Assembly (NCBI RefSeq): GCF_006874475.1
Contig: NZ_VIRM01000030.1
Span: forward strand, 1 to 64,000
Length of the DNA: 64,000 nt
Source: Microbispora hainanensis
Lineage (GTDB): Bacteria; Actinomycetota; Actinomycetes; Streptosporangiales; Streptosporangiaceae
Reading direction: 5' to 3'
The position numbers and the translations under genes are program-made. This document shows, one piece after another, positions 26,709-35,021 of this stretch. Under the pieces are notes generated by a model. The model did not search any database and was not told the origin of the DNA. It saw only the letters and a program-made list of their open reading frames with translations. Position 1 is the first letter of the stretch. Every line of letters starts with the position of its first letter.

Positions 26709-27551
26709 TCACCCCCCGTGGCCGAGACGGTGGCTGATGTCGGCGGCGCCCGCGACGAGCACGGGCGCGAGCTCGTGCATGCGCTCCTCGCTGAACCGGT
26801 AGGCCGGGCCGGAGGCGCTGACGGCGGCCACCACCTCGCCCTCGTGGGAGCGGATGGGAGCGGCGATGGCGTTCAGCCCGATCTCGTACTCCTCCACAGT
26901 GACCGCGTAGCCCTGCCGCAGCGCCTCGTCGAGCTGCCGTCGCAGCTCGTCGGCGTCGGTCACCGTGGCCGGGGTGAAGCGCTCCAGCCCGGCGGCGGCG
27001 ATGAGCCGTTCGCGGCGCCGCTCGTCGAGGTGGGCGAGCAGGACCTTGCCGCTCGACGTGGCGTGCAGGGGGGTGGGCTGGCCCACCCAGTTGTGCGCCG
27101 TCACGGCCGCCTGGCCGCGCACCTGGTCGAGGTTGATGGCGTAGTGGGACCGCGCGACGGCAATGTTGACGGTCTCGCCGATCTCCTCGGCGAGCCGCCG
27201 GCACACCGGGCGGCTCTGCTGGACGAGGTCGAGCCGCGCGGCCACCCCGGCGGCGAGCCGGACGATGCCGAAGCCGAGGCGATACTTGCCGCGGTCCTCG
27301 GCCTGCTCCGCCAGGCCGCGCGCCTCGAGCGCGCCGAGCAGCCGGAACGCGGTGGACTTGTGGACGCCGATCTCCGCGGCGACCTCGCTCACGCCGGCCT
27401 CGCCGCGCTGGGAGAGGATCTCCAGAATCGTGACGGCCCGGTCCACCGATTGGACGCCGCCGCTCCCCTCGGACCTCGCGGCGGTCTCGTCGGCCCCCGC
27501 GAGATCGGGGTCCGGCGCGTGACGTTGCGAATGCTGCACTCTATTGCGCAT
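26709..27551 (-). CDS. IclR-family transcriptional regulator
   Basis: A 280-residue regulator. The N-terminal winged helix (about 35-95: [16 protein letters not shown], then [25 protein letters not shown]) and the C-terminal IclR effector domain (about 105-280, with [16 protein letters not shown] and [21 protein letters not shown]) are both full length. It is divergent from betA and separated from it by only 29 bp, the usual layout for a local regulator of the catabolic genes. The first 30 residues are poorly conserved in character; AGGA lies 11 bases before the ATG used here, so a later start is possible. The effector is likely choline, betaine or a related compound, by context only. Confidence 0.85.
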   Translation of the reverse strand: MRNRVQHSQRHAPDPDLAGADETAARSEGSGGVQSVDRAVTILEILSQRGEAGVSEVAAEIGVHKSTAFRLLGALEARGLAEQAEDRGKYRLGFGIVRLAAGVAARLDLVQQSRPVCRRLAEEIGETVNIAVARSHYAINLDQVRGQAAVTAHNWVGQPTPLHATSSGKVLLAHLDERRRERLIAAAGLERFTPATVTDADELRRQLDEALRQGYAVTVEEYEIGLNAIAAPIRSHEGEVVAAVSASGPAYRFSEERMHELAPVLVAGAADISHRLGHGG

Positions 27552-27558
27552 ATCAATA
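27541..27558. promoter_or_regulatory. IclR/betA operator candidate
   Basis: An inverted repeat TATTG-N7-CAATA (27542-27558) overlaps the IclR start and lies 23 bp before betA. The included CTATTGCGCATA recurs with two changes upstream of the Rieske ferredoxin (25099-25110). Confidence 0.45.
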
Positions 27559-27580
27559 TCATCCTGCCCGGGAGGCGGAC

Positions 27581-29215
27581 ATGTATGACTTTGTCATCGT
27601 CGGTGGTGGATCAGCGGGGAGCGCTCTCGCGAACCGGCTGTCGGCCGACCCCTCGAACCGCGTGCTCGTGCTGGAGGCGGGCCGTCCCGACTACCTCTGG
27701 GACGTGTTCATCCACATGCCCGCGGCGCTGATGTTCCCCATCGGCAGCCGGTTCTACGACTGGAAGTACGAGTCCGAGCCCGAGCCCCACATGAACGGCC
27801 GGCGGATCTACCACGCCCGCGGGAAGGTCCTCGGCGGGTCGAGCAGCATCAACGGCATGATCTTCCAGCGCGGCAACCCCATGGACTACGAGCGCTGGGG
27901 CGCCGATCCGGGCATGGAGACCTGGGACTTCGCGCACTGCCTGCCGTACTTCAAGCGGATGGAGACCTGCCTCGCCGCCGACCCGTCCGACCCGATGCGC
28001 GGGCACGAAGGGCCGCTGGTGCTGGAGCGCGGCCCGGCGAAGAACCCGCTGTTCAAGGCGTTCTTCGAGGCCGTGCAGCAGGCGGGCTACCCGCTGACCG
28101 ACGACGTGAACGGCTACCGCCAGGAGGGCTTCGCGCCGTTCGACCGCAACCTGCGCCGCGGGCGCCGCCTGTCGGCCGCCCGGGCGTACCTCCACCCCGT
28201 GATGGACCGCCCGAACCTCACGGTCAAGACCCGGGCGTTCGTCACGAAGATCCTGTTCGAGGGCAAGCGCGCGGTCGGCGTCGAGTTCGACGGCAAGCGG
28301 GTGCGGGCCGGGGAGGTCATCCTCTGCGGCGGCGCGATCAACTCCCCGCAGCTCCTGCAGCTGTCCGGCGTCGGCGACGCCGACCACCTGAAGGCGCACG
28401 GCATCGACGTGGTCCACGACCTGCCCGGCGTGGGCGAGAACCTCCAGGACCACCTGGAGGTCTACATCCAGTACGCCTGCAAGCAGCCGGTGTCGATGCA
28501 GCCCGCGATGAAGTGGCGCAACCGGCCGATGGTCGGCGCCCAGTGGCTGTTCCTGCGCAAGGGCCCCGGCGCGACCAACCACTTCGAGGCCGGCGGCTTC
28601 GTGCGCGGCAACGAGGACGTCGACTACCCCAACCTGATGTTCCACTTCCTGCCCGTCGCCGTGCGCTACGACGGCAGCGCGCCGGCCGGCGGGCACGGCT
28701 ACCAGGTGCACATCGGGCCGATGTACTCCGACGCCCGCGGCTCTGTGAAGATCAAGAGCGCGGACCCCCGGGTGAAGCCCGCGCTGCGGTTCAACTACCT
28801 GTCCACCGAACAGGACCGCCGCGAGTGGGTCGAGGCCGTACGGGTGGCCCGCGGCATCCTCAACCAGTCCGCCATGGACGCGTTCAACGGCGGCGAGCTG
28901 TCGCCCGGCCCGGGGGTCGAGACCGACGAGCAGATCCTCGACTGGGTGGCGAAGGACGGCGAGACCGCGCTGCACCCCTCCTGCACGGCCAAGATGGGCG
29001 TTGACGAGATGTCCGTGGTCGACCCGCTGACGATGGGGGTGCACGGCCTGGAGGGCCTGCGGGTCGTGGACGCCTCGGTCATGCCGTACGTGACGAACGG
29101 CAACATCTACGCGCCCGTGATGATGGTCGCGGAGAAGGCGGCCGACCTCATCCTCGGTAACACTCCCCTGGCCCCCGAGCCGGTGGAGTTCTACCGCCAC
29201 AGGAAGGACGCCTGA
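27581..29215 (+). CDS. betA: Choline dehydrogenase (GMC oxidoreductase)
   Basis: A 544-residue flavoprotein oxidising choline to betaine aldehyde. The N-terminal FAD motif is [19 protein letters not shown] signature 1 is around [18 protein letters not shown] and signature 2 is [17 protein letters not shown]. The catalytic His region is near [12 protein letters not shown], and the C-terminus has [27 protein letters not shown] precedes the ATG. betB starts one base after its stop, so the two enzymes form an operon converting choline to the osmoprotectant glycine betaine. It is regulated probably by the divergent IclR protein. Confidence 0.93.
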   Translation: MYDFVIVGGGSAGSALANRLSADPSNRVLVLEAGRPDYLWDVFIHMPAALMFPIGSRFYDWKYESEPEPHMNGRRIYHARGKVLGGSSSINGMIFQRGNPMDYERWGADPGMETWDFAHCLPYFKRMETCLAADPSDPMRGHEGPLVLERGPAKNPLFKAFFEAVQQAGYPLTDDVNGYRQEGFAPFDRNLRRGRRLSAARAYLHPVMDRPNLTVKTRAFVTKILFEGKRAVGVEFDGKRVRAGEVILCGGAINSPQLLQLSGVGDADHLKAHGIDVVHDLPGVGENLQDHLEVYIQYACKQPVSMQPAMKWRNRPMVGAQWLFLRKGPGATNHFEAGGFVRGNEDVDYPNLMFHFLPVAVRYDGSAPAGGHGYQVHIGPMYSDARGSVKIKSADPRVKPALRFNYLSTEQDRREWVEAVRVARGILNQSAMDAFNGGELSPGPGVETDEQILDWVAKDGETALHPSCTAKMGVDEMSVVDPLTMGVHGLEGLRVVDASVMPYVTNGNIYAPVMMVAEKAADLILGNTPLAPEPVEFYRHRKDA

Positions 29216-29216
29216 C

Positions 29217-30674
29217 ATGAAGGACCTGCACATCGGCGGGGAGTGGCGCAACGCGGCCGAGGGCGGCCGGCGCGAGATCCACTGCCCGGCCGACGGACAG
29301 CACGTGGCCACGGTCGCGGAGGCCACCCGCGCCGACACCGAGGCCGCGATCGCAGCGGCCCGGCGGGCGTTCGACGAGGGCCCGTGGCCGCGTACGCCGG
29401 AGCGGGAGCGCGGGGCGCTGCTGCTGCGGGTGGCCGGTCTGCTGGAGCGCGACAAGGCCGAGATCGCGCGGGCGGAGTCGCTGGACACCGGCAAACGCCT
29501 GGTGGAGAGCGAGTATGACGTCGACGACGTGATCGCCTGTTTCCGCTACTTCGGCGGGATCGCCGGCACCGACGCGGGCCGGGTGGTCGACACCGGGCGC
29601 GCCGACGCGATCAGCCGGGTGGTGTACGAGCCGGTCGGCGTCTGCGGCCTGATCACGCCGTGGAACTACCCGCTGCTGCAGACCTCCTGGAAGGTGGCGC
29701 CCGCGCTGGTGGCCGGGAACACCTTCGTGCTCAAGCCGAGCGAGCTGACCCCGTCGACCGCGATCCTGCTGATGCGGCTGCTGGAGGAGGCGGGCCTGCC
29801 GCCGGGCGTGGGCAACCTCGTGCTCGGGGCCGGCGCGGAGGCGGGCGCGCCGCTGGCCGAGCACCCGGACGTCGACATGGTCTCGTTCACCGGCGGGCTG
29901 GCGACCGGGCGGCAGATCATGGCCTCGGCCGCGCAGACGGTCAAGCGCGTCGCCCTGGAGCTGGGCGGCAAGAACCCGAACATCGTCTTCGCCGACGCGG
30001 ACTTCGACACCGCGGTCGACTTCGCCGTGACCGCCGTCTTCCTGCACTCGGGGCAGGTCTGCTCGGCCGGCGCCCGGCTGCTGGTGGAGGACTCCATCCA
30101 CGAGAGGTTCGTGGACGCGGTGGTGCGCCGGGCCGAGCGGATCAGGCTGGGCGGGCCGTTCGACCCCGAGGCCGAGACCGGGCCGCTCGTCTCGGCCGCG
30201 CATCTGGCCAAGGTCGAGGCGTACGTCGAGGCGGGGATCGCCGAGGGCGCGACGCTGCGCTGCGGCGGGCGGCGCCTGGAGGGCGAGGGCTACTTCTTCC
30301 CGCCGACCGTGCTGGACGGCTGTCACCGCGGCATGCGGGTCGTGCGGGAGGAGTCGTTCGGGCCGGTGCTGACGGTGGAGCGGTTCTCCGGTGAGGACGA
30401 GGCCGTCGCGCTGGGCAACGACACCGACTACGGCCTCGCCGGGGCGGTGTGGACGACCGACGCGGGCAAGGCGCAGCGGGTGGCCGGCCGGCTGCGGCAC
30501 GGCACCGTGTGGATCAACGACTACCACCCCTATGTGCCGCAGGCGGAGTGGGGCGGGTTCAAGCAGTCGGGCATCGGCCGGGAGCTCGGCCCGACCGGCC
30601 TGAACGAATATCGCGAGATCAAGCACATCTGGCAGAACACCGATCCCCGTCCCCAGCACTGGTTCCGCCCCTGA
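29217..30674 (+). CDS. betB: Betaine aldehyde dehydrogenase
   Basis: A 485-residue NAD(P)-dependent aldehyde dehydrogenase that completes betaine synthesis. The catalytic Glu is in LELGGKNPNIVF and the catalytic Cys in SGQVCSAGAR. The cofactor-loop motif is FTGGLATGRQIM, and PWNYPLLQTSWK and KPSELTPST complete the ALDH core. The start immediately follows the betA stop (TGACATG), indicating translational coupling. The following gene is convergent with a one-base gap and no visible terminator. Confidence 0.92.
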   Translation: MKDLHIGGEWRNAAEGGRREIHCPADGQHVATVAEATRADTEAAIAAARRAFDEGPWPRTPERERGALLLRVAGLLERDKAEIARAESLDTGKRLVESEYDVDDVIACFRYFGGIAGTDAGRVVDTGRADAISRVVYEPVGVCGLITPWNYPLLQTSWKVAPALVAGNTFVLKPSELTPSTAILLMRLLEEAGLPPGVGNLVLGAGAEAGAPLAEHPDVDMVSFTGGLATGRQIMASAAQTVKRVALELGGKNPNIVFADADFDTAVDFAVTAVFLHSGQVCSAGARLLVEDSIHERFVDAVVRRAERIRLGGPFDPEAETGPLVSAAHLAKVEAYVEAGIAEGATLRCGGRRLEGEGYFFPPTVLDGCHRGMRVVREESFGPVLTVERFSGEDEAVALGNDTDYGLAGAVWTTDAGKAQRVAGRLRHGTVWINDYHPYVPQAEWGGFKQSGIGRELGPTGLNEYREIKHIWQNTDPRPQHWFRP

Positions 30675-30675
30675 G

Positions 30676-31551
30676 TCAGGCGTCCCGCCCGTGCGCGGCG
30701 AGGAACTCCCCGATGCGCGCGTCCATCTCGGGCGGCGCCGCGAGGGGCAGGGTGTGATGGGTGGCCCCGGGCAGCACGGCCGTCTCCACGCGCGGCAGGA
30801 GCGCCGCGGCGGAGGCGGCCACCCGGCCGATGTCGTGCGCCCTGCTGCGCTCGGCCAGAAGAAGAAGCACCGGAAGCCGCAGCGCCCGCAGCGCCTCCGG
30901 GGCGGGACGCGGCCCGGTCAGGGGCCGGGCCGCGGGGAAGGATGCGGCCCGGTCGTAGAGGCGCAGCCACGTCTCGTCGAGCGCCGCGTGCCCCGTCTCC
31001 CAGCCGAGGAACGCGCGGCGCCGCCGTACGGTCGGGCGGAGCAGCATCGGCAGGGCGCGCAGCAGATAGCGGCGGGAGAACCCGGCGAAACAGCCGGTCG
31101 GGTCGATCAGCACCACGGCCCGCACCCTGCCGGGCGCGTGCCCCGCGTTATGGAGCGCGTAGTGCAGCGCGCTCCACGCGCCGTAGGAATGGCCGCACAG
31201 GGACACCCGCGAGGTGCCGAGCCCGTCGAGCACGGCGTCGAGCCAGGCCATCTGGTCGCCGAGTTTCCGGATCGGCCGCTCGCCGGCGACGCTGCGGCCC
31301 GCGTCGCCGACGGTGTCGACCGCGTGCACGCGGTAGGCCGTGCCGAGCGCCGTCGCCGTACCGGACCAGACGGTCGAGGTGGTCCCGCCTCCGCGCAGGA
31401 GGACCACCGGCGGCGCGCCCGCGGGGCCGACGGAGTTGACGCGGGTCGTGCCGTAGGGCGTGCGGATCTCCGCCGTCTCGGTGGAGGCGGGCCAGCGCGC
31501 CGCCAGGACGGCGTCGTATGCCTCGAGAAACCCGCCGTCAGCGCTCGTCAT
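30676..31551 (-). CDS. Alpha/beta hydrolase
   Basis: A 291-residue alpha/beta-hydrolase-fold protein. The oxyanion-hole region is VVLLRGGGTTSTVW, the nucleophile elbow is LCGHSYGAWS (Ser in G-H-S-Y-G), the acid is likely in LLLLAERS, and the catalytic His is in PGATHHTLP. The substrate is not predictable. GGAGGG lies 6 bases before the ATG. It is divergent from a MarR-family gene, with tandem palindromes between, so it is the likely regulated target of that repressor. Confidence 0.85.
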   Translation of the reverse strand: MTSADGGFLEAYDAVLAARWPASTETAEIRTPYGTTRVNSVGPAGAPPVVLLRGGGTTSTVWSGTATALGTAYRVHAVDTVGDAGRSVAGERPIRKLGDQMAWLDAVLDGLGTSRVSLCGHSYGAWSALHYALHNAGHAPGRVRAVVLIDPTGCFAGFSRRYLLRALPMLLRPTVRRRRAFLGWETGHAALDETWLRLYDRAASFPAARPLTGPRPAPEALRALRLPVLLLLAERSRAHDIGRVAASAAALLPRVETAVLPGATHHTLPLAAPPEMDARIGEFLAAHGRDA

Positions 31552-31570
31552 GACTGCCCTCCACAATACC

Positions 31571-31600
31571 TCGCTGAGCGATAATCTCGTTGAACGAGAT
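31571..31600. promoter_or_regulatory. Two tandem MarR-type palindromes
   Basis: Dyad 1 is TCGCT-G-AGCGA (31571-31581). Dyad 2 is ATCTCGTT-G-AACGAGAT (31584-31600), a perfect 17-bp palindrome. They share the core TCG(C/T)TGA(G/A)CGA and their centres are 16 bp apart. They fill the 63-bp gap between the hydrolase and MarR starts, and dyad 2 ends 14 bp before the MarR ATG. Confidence 0.65.
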
Positions 31601-31614
31601 AATAGGAGTGGGTC

Positions 31615-32064
31615 ATGTCGGGTGGGCACGAGGGTCCGGAGATGGAGATCTTCCATCTGCTGCGGGCGGTCACGGTGGAATACGGCCTTCGGCAGGCGGA
31701 GTTCGCGGCCGAGCACGGCATGCACGTCACCGACGTGCGGGCGCTCATCTGCCTGCTCGACGCGGAGCGGGCCGGGATCGACGCGACCGCCGGATTCCTC
31801 GGCGCCGGGCTGGGCCTCAACTCGGCGGGCACCACAGGGGTCGTCGACCGGCTCGAACGGCTCGGCCTGGTCAGCCGGGTCCGCGACGTCAAGGACCGGC
31901 GCCGGGTCCTGCTGAGAGTCGAAGACCGCGCCAAGGAACTGGGGTGGCGCCACTTCGGCCCGCTCATCGACACGGCGGTCACGACCCTGTCCGGTTTCGA
32001 CGAGCGGGAGACGGCCGCGGTGCGGCACTTCCTCCGTACGACGCTCGACGCGTTGCAGACGTGA
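31615..32064 (+). CDS. MarR-family transcriptional regulator
   Basis: A 149-residue MarR-type winged-helix dimer. The recognition region lies in HVTDVRALICLLDA, then LGLNSAGTTGVVDRLERLGLV, and the wing in RDVKDRRRVLLRVE. MarR proteins usually repress themselves and a divergent gene, and release DNA on binding a phenolic or other small ligand. AGGAG precedes the ATG. The tandem palindromes directly upstream are its probable autoregulatory sites and would also cover the hydrolase promoter. Confidence 0.85.
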   Translation: MSGGHEGPEMEIFHLLRAVTVEYGLRQAEFAAEHGMHVTDVRALICLLDAERAGIDATAGFLGAGLGLNSAGTTGVVDRLERLGLVSRVRDVKDRRRVLLRVEDRAKELGWRHFGPLIDTAVTTLSGFDERETAAVRHFLRTTLDALQT

Positions 32065-32081
32065 AGGCGCATGCTGGGGGC

Positions 32082-32792
32082 ATGGACGTGTCCGTACGCT
32101 TCTCGCCCGAGCTATGGATCTTCCTCGCGCCGCGCAACCGGCGGCCCGAGGTGGCCGTGCCGTACGACGGGACGTCCTCGCTCGGCCACCTGATCGAGTC
32201 GGCGGGCGTGCCGCTGACCGAGATCGGCGAGCCGGTCGCCGCGGGCCGCCCGGTCGAGCGGTCGTATCGGCCGGCCCCGCACGAGGTGGTGGAGGTGCCG
32301 CCCGCACCCAGGCCGCAGGCCGTGCCCGGCTGCCGGTTCGTCCTCGACGTCCACCTGGGGACGCTGGCGCGGCGGCTGCGCCTGGTCGGCCTGGACACCG
32401 CCTATCGCAACGACATGGACGACGACGCGCTGATCGAGCAGGCCAACGCCGAAGACCGGGTGCTGCTCACGCAGGACCGGGGCATCCTGCGGCGCCGGTC
32501 GCTGCGGCTCGGCGCGTACGTGCGCGGCGCCCGGCCGGACGACCAGTTCCTCGACGTGCTCGACCGCTTCCGGCCGCCGCTGGCGCCGTGGACCCGCTGC
32601 ACGGCCTGCAACGGGCGGCTCGCCCCGGTCGGCAAGGCCGAGGTGGAGGACGCGCTGGAGCCCGGCACGCGGCGCAGCTACGACGAGTTCGCCCGCTGCC
32701 TCGACTGCCGCCGGATCTACTGGCACGGCGCCCACGGCGGCAGCCTCACGGCCGTCGTCGACCGCGCCCTCCACGCCGTACGTCCCGGGTAG
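32082..32792 (+). CDS. Mut7-C RNase-domain protein with N-terminal ubiquitin-like domain
   Basis: A 236-residue protein. Residues about 1-75 are the ubiquitin-like fold seen before many bacterial Mut7-C domains (VSVRFSPELWIFLAP). Residues about 85-225 are the Mut7-C PIN-like nuclease: conserved Asp in FVLDVHLGTLARRLRL, then LLTQDRGILRR, and a zinc ribbon with CTACNGRL and CLDCRRIYW. These proteins are predicted RNases with no well-defined substrate. The ATG at 32082 is chosen for the family's usual N-terminus. An in-frame GTG at 32061 overlaps the MarR stop but adds unlike residues. Read-through from the MarR gene is likely. Confidence 0.8.
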   Translation: MDVSVRFSPELWIFLAPRNRRPEVAVPYDGTSSLGHLIESAGVPLTEIGEPVAAGRPVERSYRPAPHEVVEVPPAPRPQAVPGCRFVLDVHLGTLARRLRLVGLDTAYRNDMDDDALIEQANAEDRVLLTQDRGILRRRSLRLGAYVRGARPDDQFLDVLDRFRPPLAPWTRCTACNGRLAPVGKAEVEDALEPGTRRSYDEFARCLDCRRIYWHGAHGGSLTAVVDRALHAVRPG

Positions 32793-32796
32793 CGGG

Positions 32797-32844
32797 TGCG
32801 TCTCCCGTAAGTTGCGTCTCCCGTAAGTTGCGTCTCCCGTAAGG
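32797..32844 (+). repeat. Three 16-bp tandem repeats carrying a MerR half-operator
   Basis: TGCGTCTCCCGTAAGT occurs at 32797-32812 and 32813-32828, and TGCGTCTCCCGTAAGG at 32829-32844. Only the third copy is followed by the matching right half to form a full palindrome. Confidence 0.92.
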
Positions 32845-32852
32845 GGAGACGC
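32830..32852. promoter_or_regulatory. MerR-type operator candidate
   Basis: GCGTCTCCC-GTAAG-GGGAGACGC: 9-bp perfect arms around 5 bp, ending 12 bp before the MerR-family start codon. MerR proteins typically bind such dyads within a long promoter spacer. Two extra left half-sites lie upstream in the tandem repeats, about one and a half helical turns apart. Confidence 0.6.
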
Positions 32853-32864
32853 GAGGGTGGGGAC

Positions 32865-33797
32865 ATGGACGGCGACACGCTCTACTCGATCGGTGAGCTG
32901 GCACGGCGGACCGGGCTGACGGTCAAGGCCATCCGGTTCTACGCCGACTGCGGGATCGTGCCGCCCACCGGCCGCAGCCCGGCCGGCCACCGCCTCTACG
33001 ACGCCGACGCCGCCGCCCGGCTCGAGCTCGTACGGACGCTGCGCGACCTGGGGATCGACCTGCCCACGATCCGGCGGGTCCTCGACCGGGAGCTGTCCCT
33101 GGCCCAGGTCGCGGCGGCGCACGCCGAGGCGCTGGCGACGCAGATCCGGGTGCTGCGCCTGCGGCGCGCGGTGGCAACGGCGGTGGCACGGCGCGGCTCC
33201 ACCCCAGAGGAGATGGATCTCATGCACAGACTCGCCAGGCTTTCCGCGGACGAACGGCGACGCCTGATCGACGGCTTCCTCGACGCCGCGTTCGGCGGCC
33301 TGGACGCCGACCTGACCGGAGTCAGGCGCACGATGACCCCCGAGCTGCCCGACGACCCCGAGGACGAGCAGGTCGAGGCGTGGATCGAGCTGGCCGAGCT
33401 GGCCCGCGACCCGGAGTTCGGCGCGCTCATGCGGCGCCTGGCCGAACAGCACGTTGCCGACCAGAACAGGGCCGGCCACGGCCGGGGGAACGTCCCACGC
33501 CCGGGCGCCGTCGCGATCGTCCGCGACCACGTCGCCCCCGCACTCGCCGCAGGTGTGGACAGCGCCTCACCGCAGGCCGCCGCGGTCGTCGCCGCCGTGA
33601 CCGCGCGGTACGCCGGCCTCGTGGGCCGGCCGGACGACGCCGCCCTCCGGCGCCGGCTCCTGTCTCTGGTCGACACCGCCCGAGACCCGCGCCGCCAGAC
33701 GTACGTCCGGCTGCTCGCCGTGGTCAACGGCTGGCCGCCCCCGGACGACCCGACTCCCGCCCTCACCTGGTTCGCCGACGCCCTGCGCGCTTCCTGA
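32865..33797 (+). CDS. MerR-family transcriptional regulator
   Basis: A 310-residue regulator. The N-terminal MerR winged helix is clear (YSIGELARRTGLTVKAIRFYADCGIV, here given as YSIGELARRTGLTVKAIRF; then GHRLYDADAAARLELVRTLRDLG), followed by the dimerisation helix (about 70-110). The large C-terminal part (about 115-310) is helical and not recognised. It has no obvious metal-binding Cys pattern or TipAS signature, so the ligand is unknown. GAGGG lies upstream of the ATG. A palindrome with duplicated half-sites directly upstream is probably its own operator. Confidence 0.83.
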   Translation: MDGDTLYSIGELARRTGLTVKAIRFYADCGIVPPTGRSPAGHRLYDADAAARLELVRTLRDLGIDLPTIRRVLDRELSLAQVAAAHAEALATQIRVLRLRRAVATAVARRGSTPEEMDLMHRLARLSADERRRLIDGFLDAAFGGLDADLTGVRRTMTPELPDDPEDEQVEAWIELAELARDPEFGALMRRLAEQHVADQNRAGHGRGNVPRPGAVAIVRDHVAPALAAGVDSASPQAAAVVAAVTARYAGLVGRPDDAALRRRLLSLVDTARDPRRQTYVRLLAVVNGWPPPDDPTPALTWFADALRAS

Positions 33798-33863
33798 GGC
33801 ACGCCCCGGCCCGTTCTGCGAAGATCACTCCGACATGTCGCCGCGCGCTCCGGAGTGTCCGCC

Positions 33864-34985
33864 ATGACCGATGGCCGCCCAGCCTTCACTGAGGTGTTCG
33901 CCCACTACCGTGAGCTGCGGCGGAAGGAGCCGTGGCTGGAGCCGGCCGTCTGCTGGACGGTCGTCGTCCCGCACGAGCCCCGGCCGTTCTCCGTCGCCGA
34001 CATCGGAGCGCGGGTGAGCGGCGGAACCCCGCACGAGGTGCACGAGGCCGCCCCGCTGGAGGCGCTCCCCTTCTTCGAGGGAGGGAACCCGATGTCGGTG
34101 GCGCCCGCGAGCCCGGCCGTGATGCTGTTCGAGCACAACGGAATCCTGGGCACCCAGCGCGACGTGCTGCGGCGGCTCAGCCGCGACGGCCGGGTGTGCG
34201 GCGTCTACTGGAACGTGGAGGGCGACAACAGACTGAACTACGCGGCCGGTGGTCGGGTGCTGGCCTCCCTCGACGCGATGTTCTGGGACGAGTGGTCCGG
34301 CGACGACATCGCCGTGCTCGAACCCGAGTTGCGGGCCATGACCGAGCTATTGGCCGGGGACGAGGACGACTGGCGGGCCGCCGCGATGGCCGTGGTCGAG
34401 CTGGTGACGGGGGTGCGGCTCACCGCCGAATGGCTGTCCGGGGCGCATCCCTACCTCACCTTCCAGTGGCCCCTCGCGACCGAGCCGCCCACGCCCGAGG
34501 AACTCGCCGAATATCGGAACGACCCGGAGGTGCGGCTGAGGGACGCGGTGGTGGCCGCGCCGGAGTCGCGGCAGTTCGCCGCGCTCACGCACCTGGCCGA
34601 GCTGCTCGCCACCCGGTTCCGCCTGGGCGAGTTCCCCGTCGTACGGGACGTCCTGACCGGCCTCGCGTCAGGGCGGCGTGCCGGGGCGCAGCGGGTCGGC
34701 GAACTGGCCGAACGGCTCGTGGCGCCGCTGGCCCAGGAAGCCTTCGACGACGACGATGAGGACAGCGCGGACGACCTGTCGTTCGAGCAGGACCCGGCGT
34801 GGCAGCGGATGCAGGCGGGGATCGCCCTGCAGATCGCCGCACGCGGCCCGAAGGACACCGCCCTGACGGCCGCCGACATTCCGATGGTGTTCGACGCCTA
34901 CCATCACGCCGGTCTGGCCCTCGGCGACGACTGGCCGGCGGTCCGCGAGACCATCCGCGAGATCCTGTCCGGCACGGACGCCTGA
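33864..34985 (+). CDS. DUF6461-type hypothetical protein
   Basis: A 373-residue soluble protein without signal or membrane segments. The section FEHNGILGTQRDVLRRLSRD, then VYWNVEGDNRLNYAAGGRVL, then SLDAMFWDEWSG is typical of DUF6461, an actinobacterial family of unknown function with many paralogues per genome. The acidic stretch near residue 295 (FDDDDEDSADD) is unusual. The ATG at 33864 is preferred over a GTG at 33855 because CGGAG lies 8 bases before it. It is a single gene between the MerR regulator and a convergent flavoenzyme gene. Confidence 0.72.
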   Translation: MTDGRPAFTEVFAHYRELRRKEPWLEPAVCWTVVVPHEPRPFSVADIGARVSGGTPHEVHEAAPLEALPFFEGGNPMSVAPASPAVMLFEHNGILGTQRDVLRRLSRDGRVCGVYWNVEGDNRLNYAAGGRVLASLDAMFWDEWSGDDIAVLEPELRAMTELLAGDEDDWRAAAMAVVELVTGVRLTAEWLSGAHPYLTFQWPLATEPPTPEELAEYRNDPEVRLRDAVVAAPESRQFAALTHLAELLATRFRLGEFPVVRDVLTGLASGRRAGAQRVGELAERLVAPLAQEAFDDDDEDSADDLSFEQDPAWQRMQAGIALQIAARGPKDTALTAADIPMVFDAYHHAGLALGDDWPAVRETIREILSGTDA

Positions 34986-35021
34986 GCGCCGCCGCGCGAC
35001 CCGGAATCAGGAGGCCCGGAA

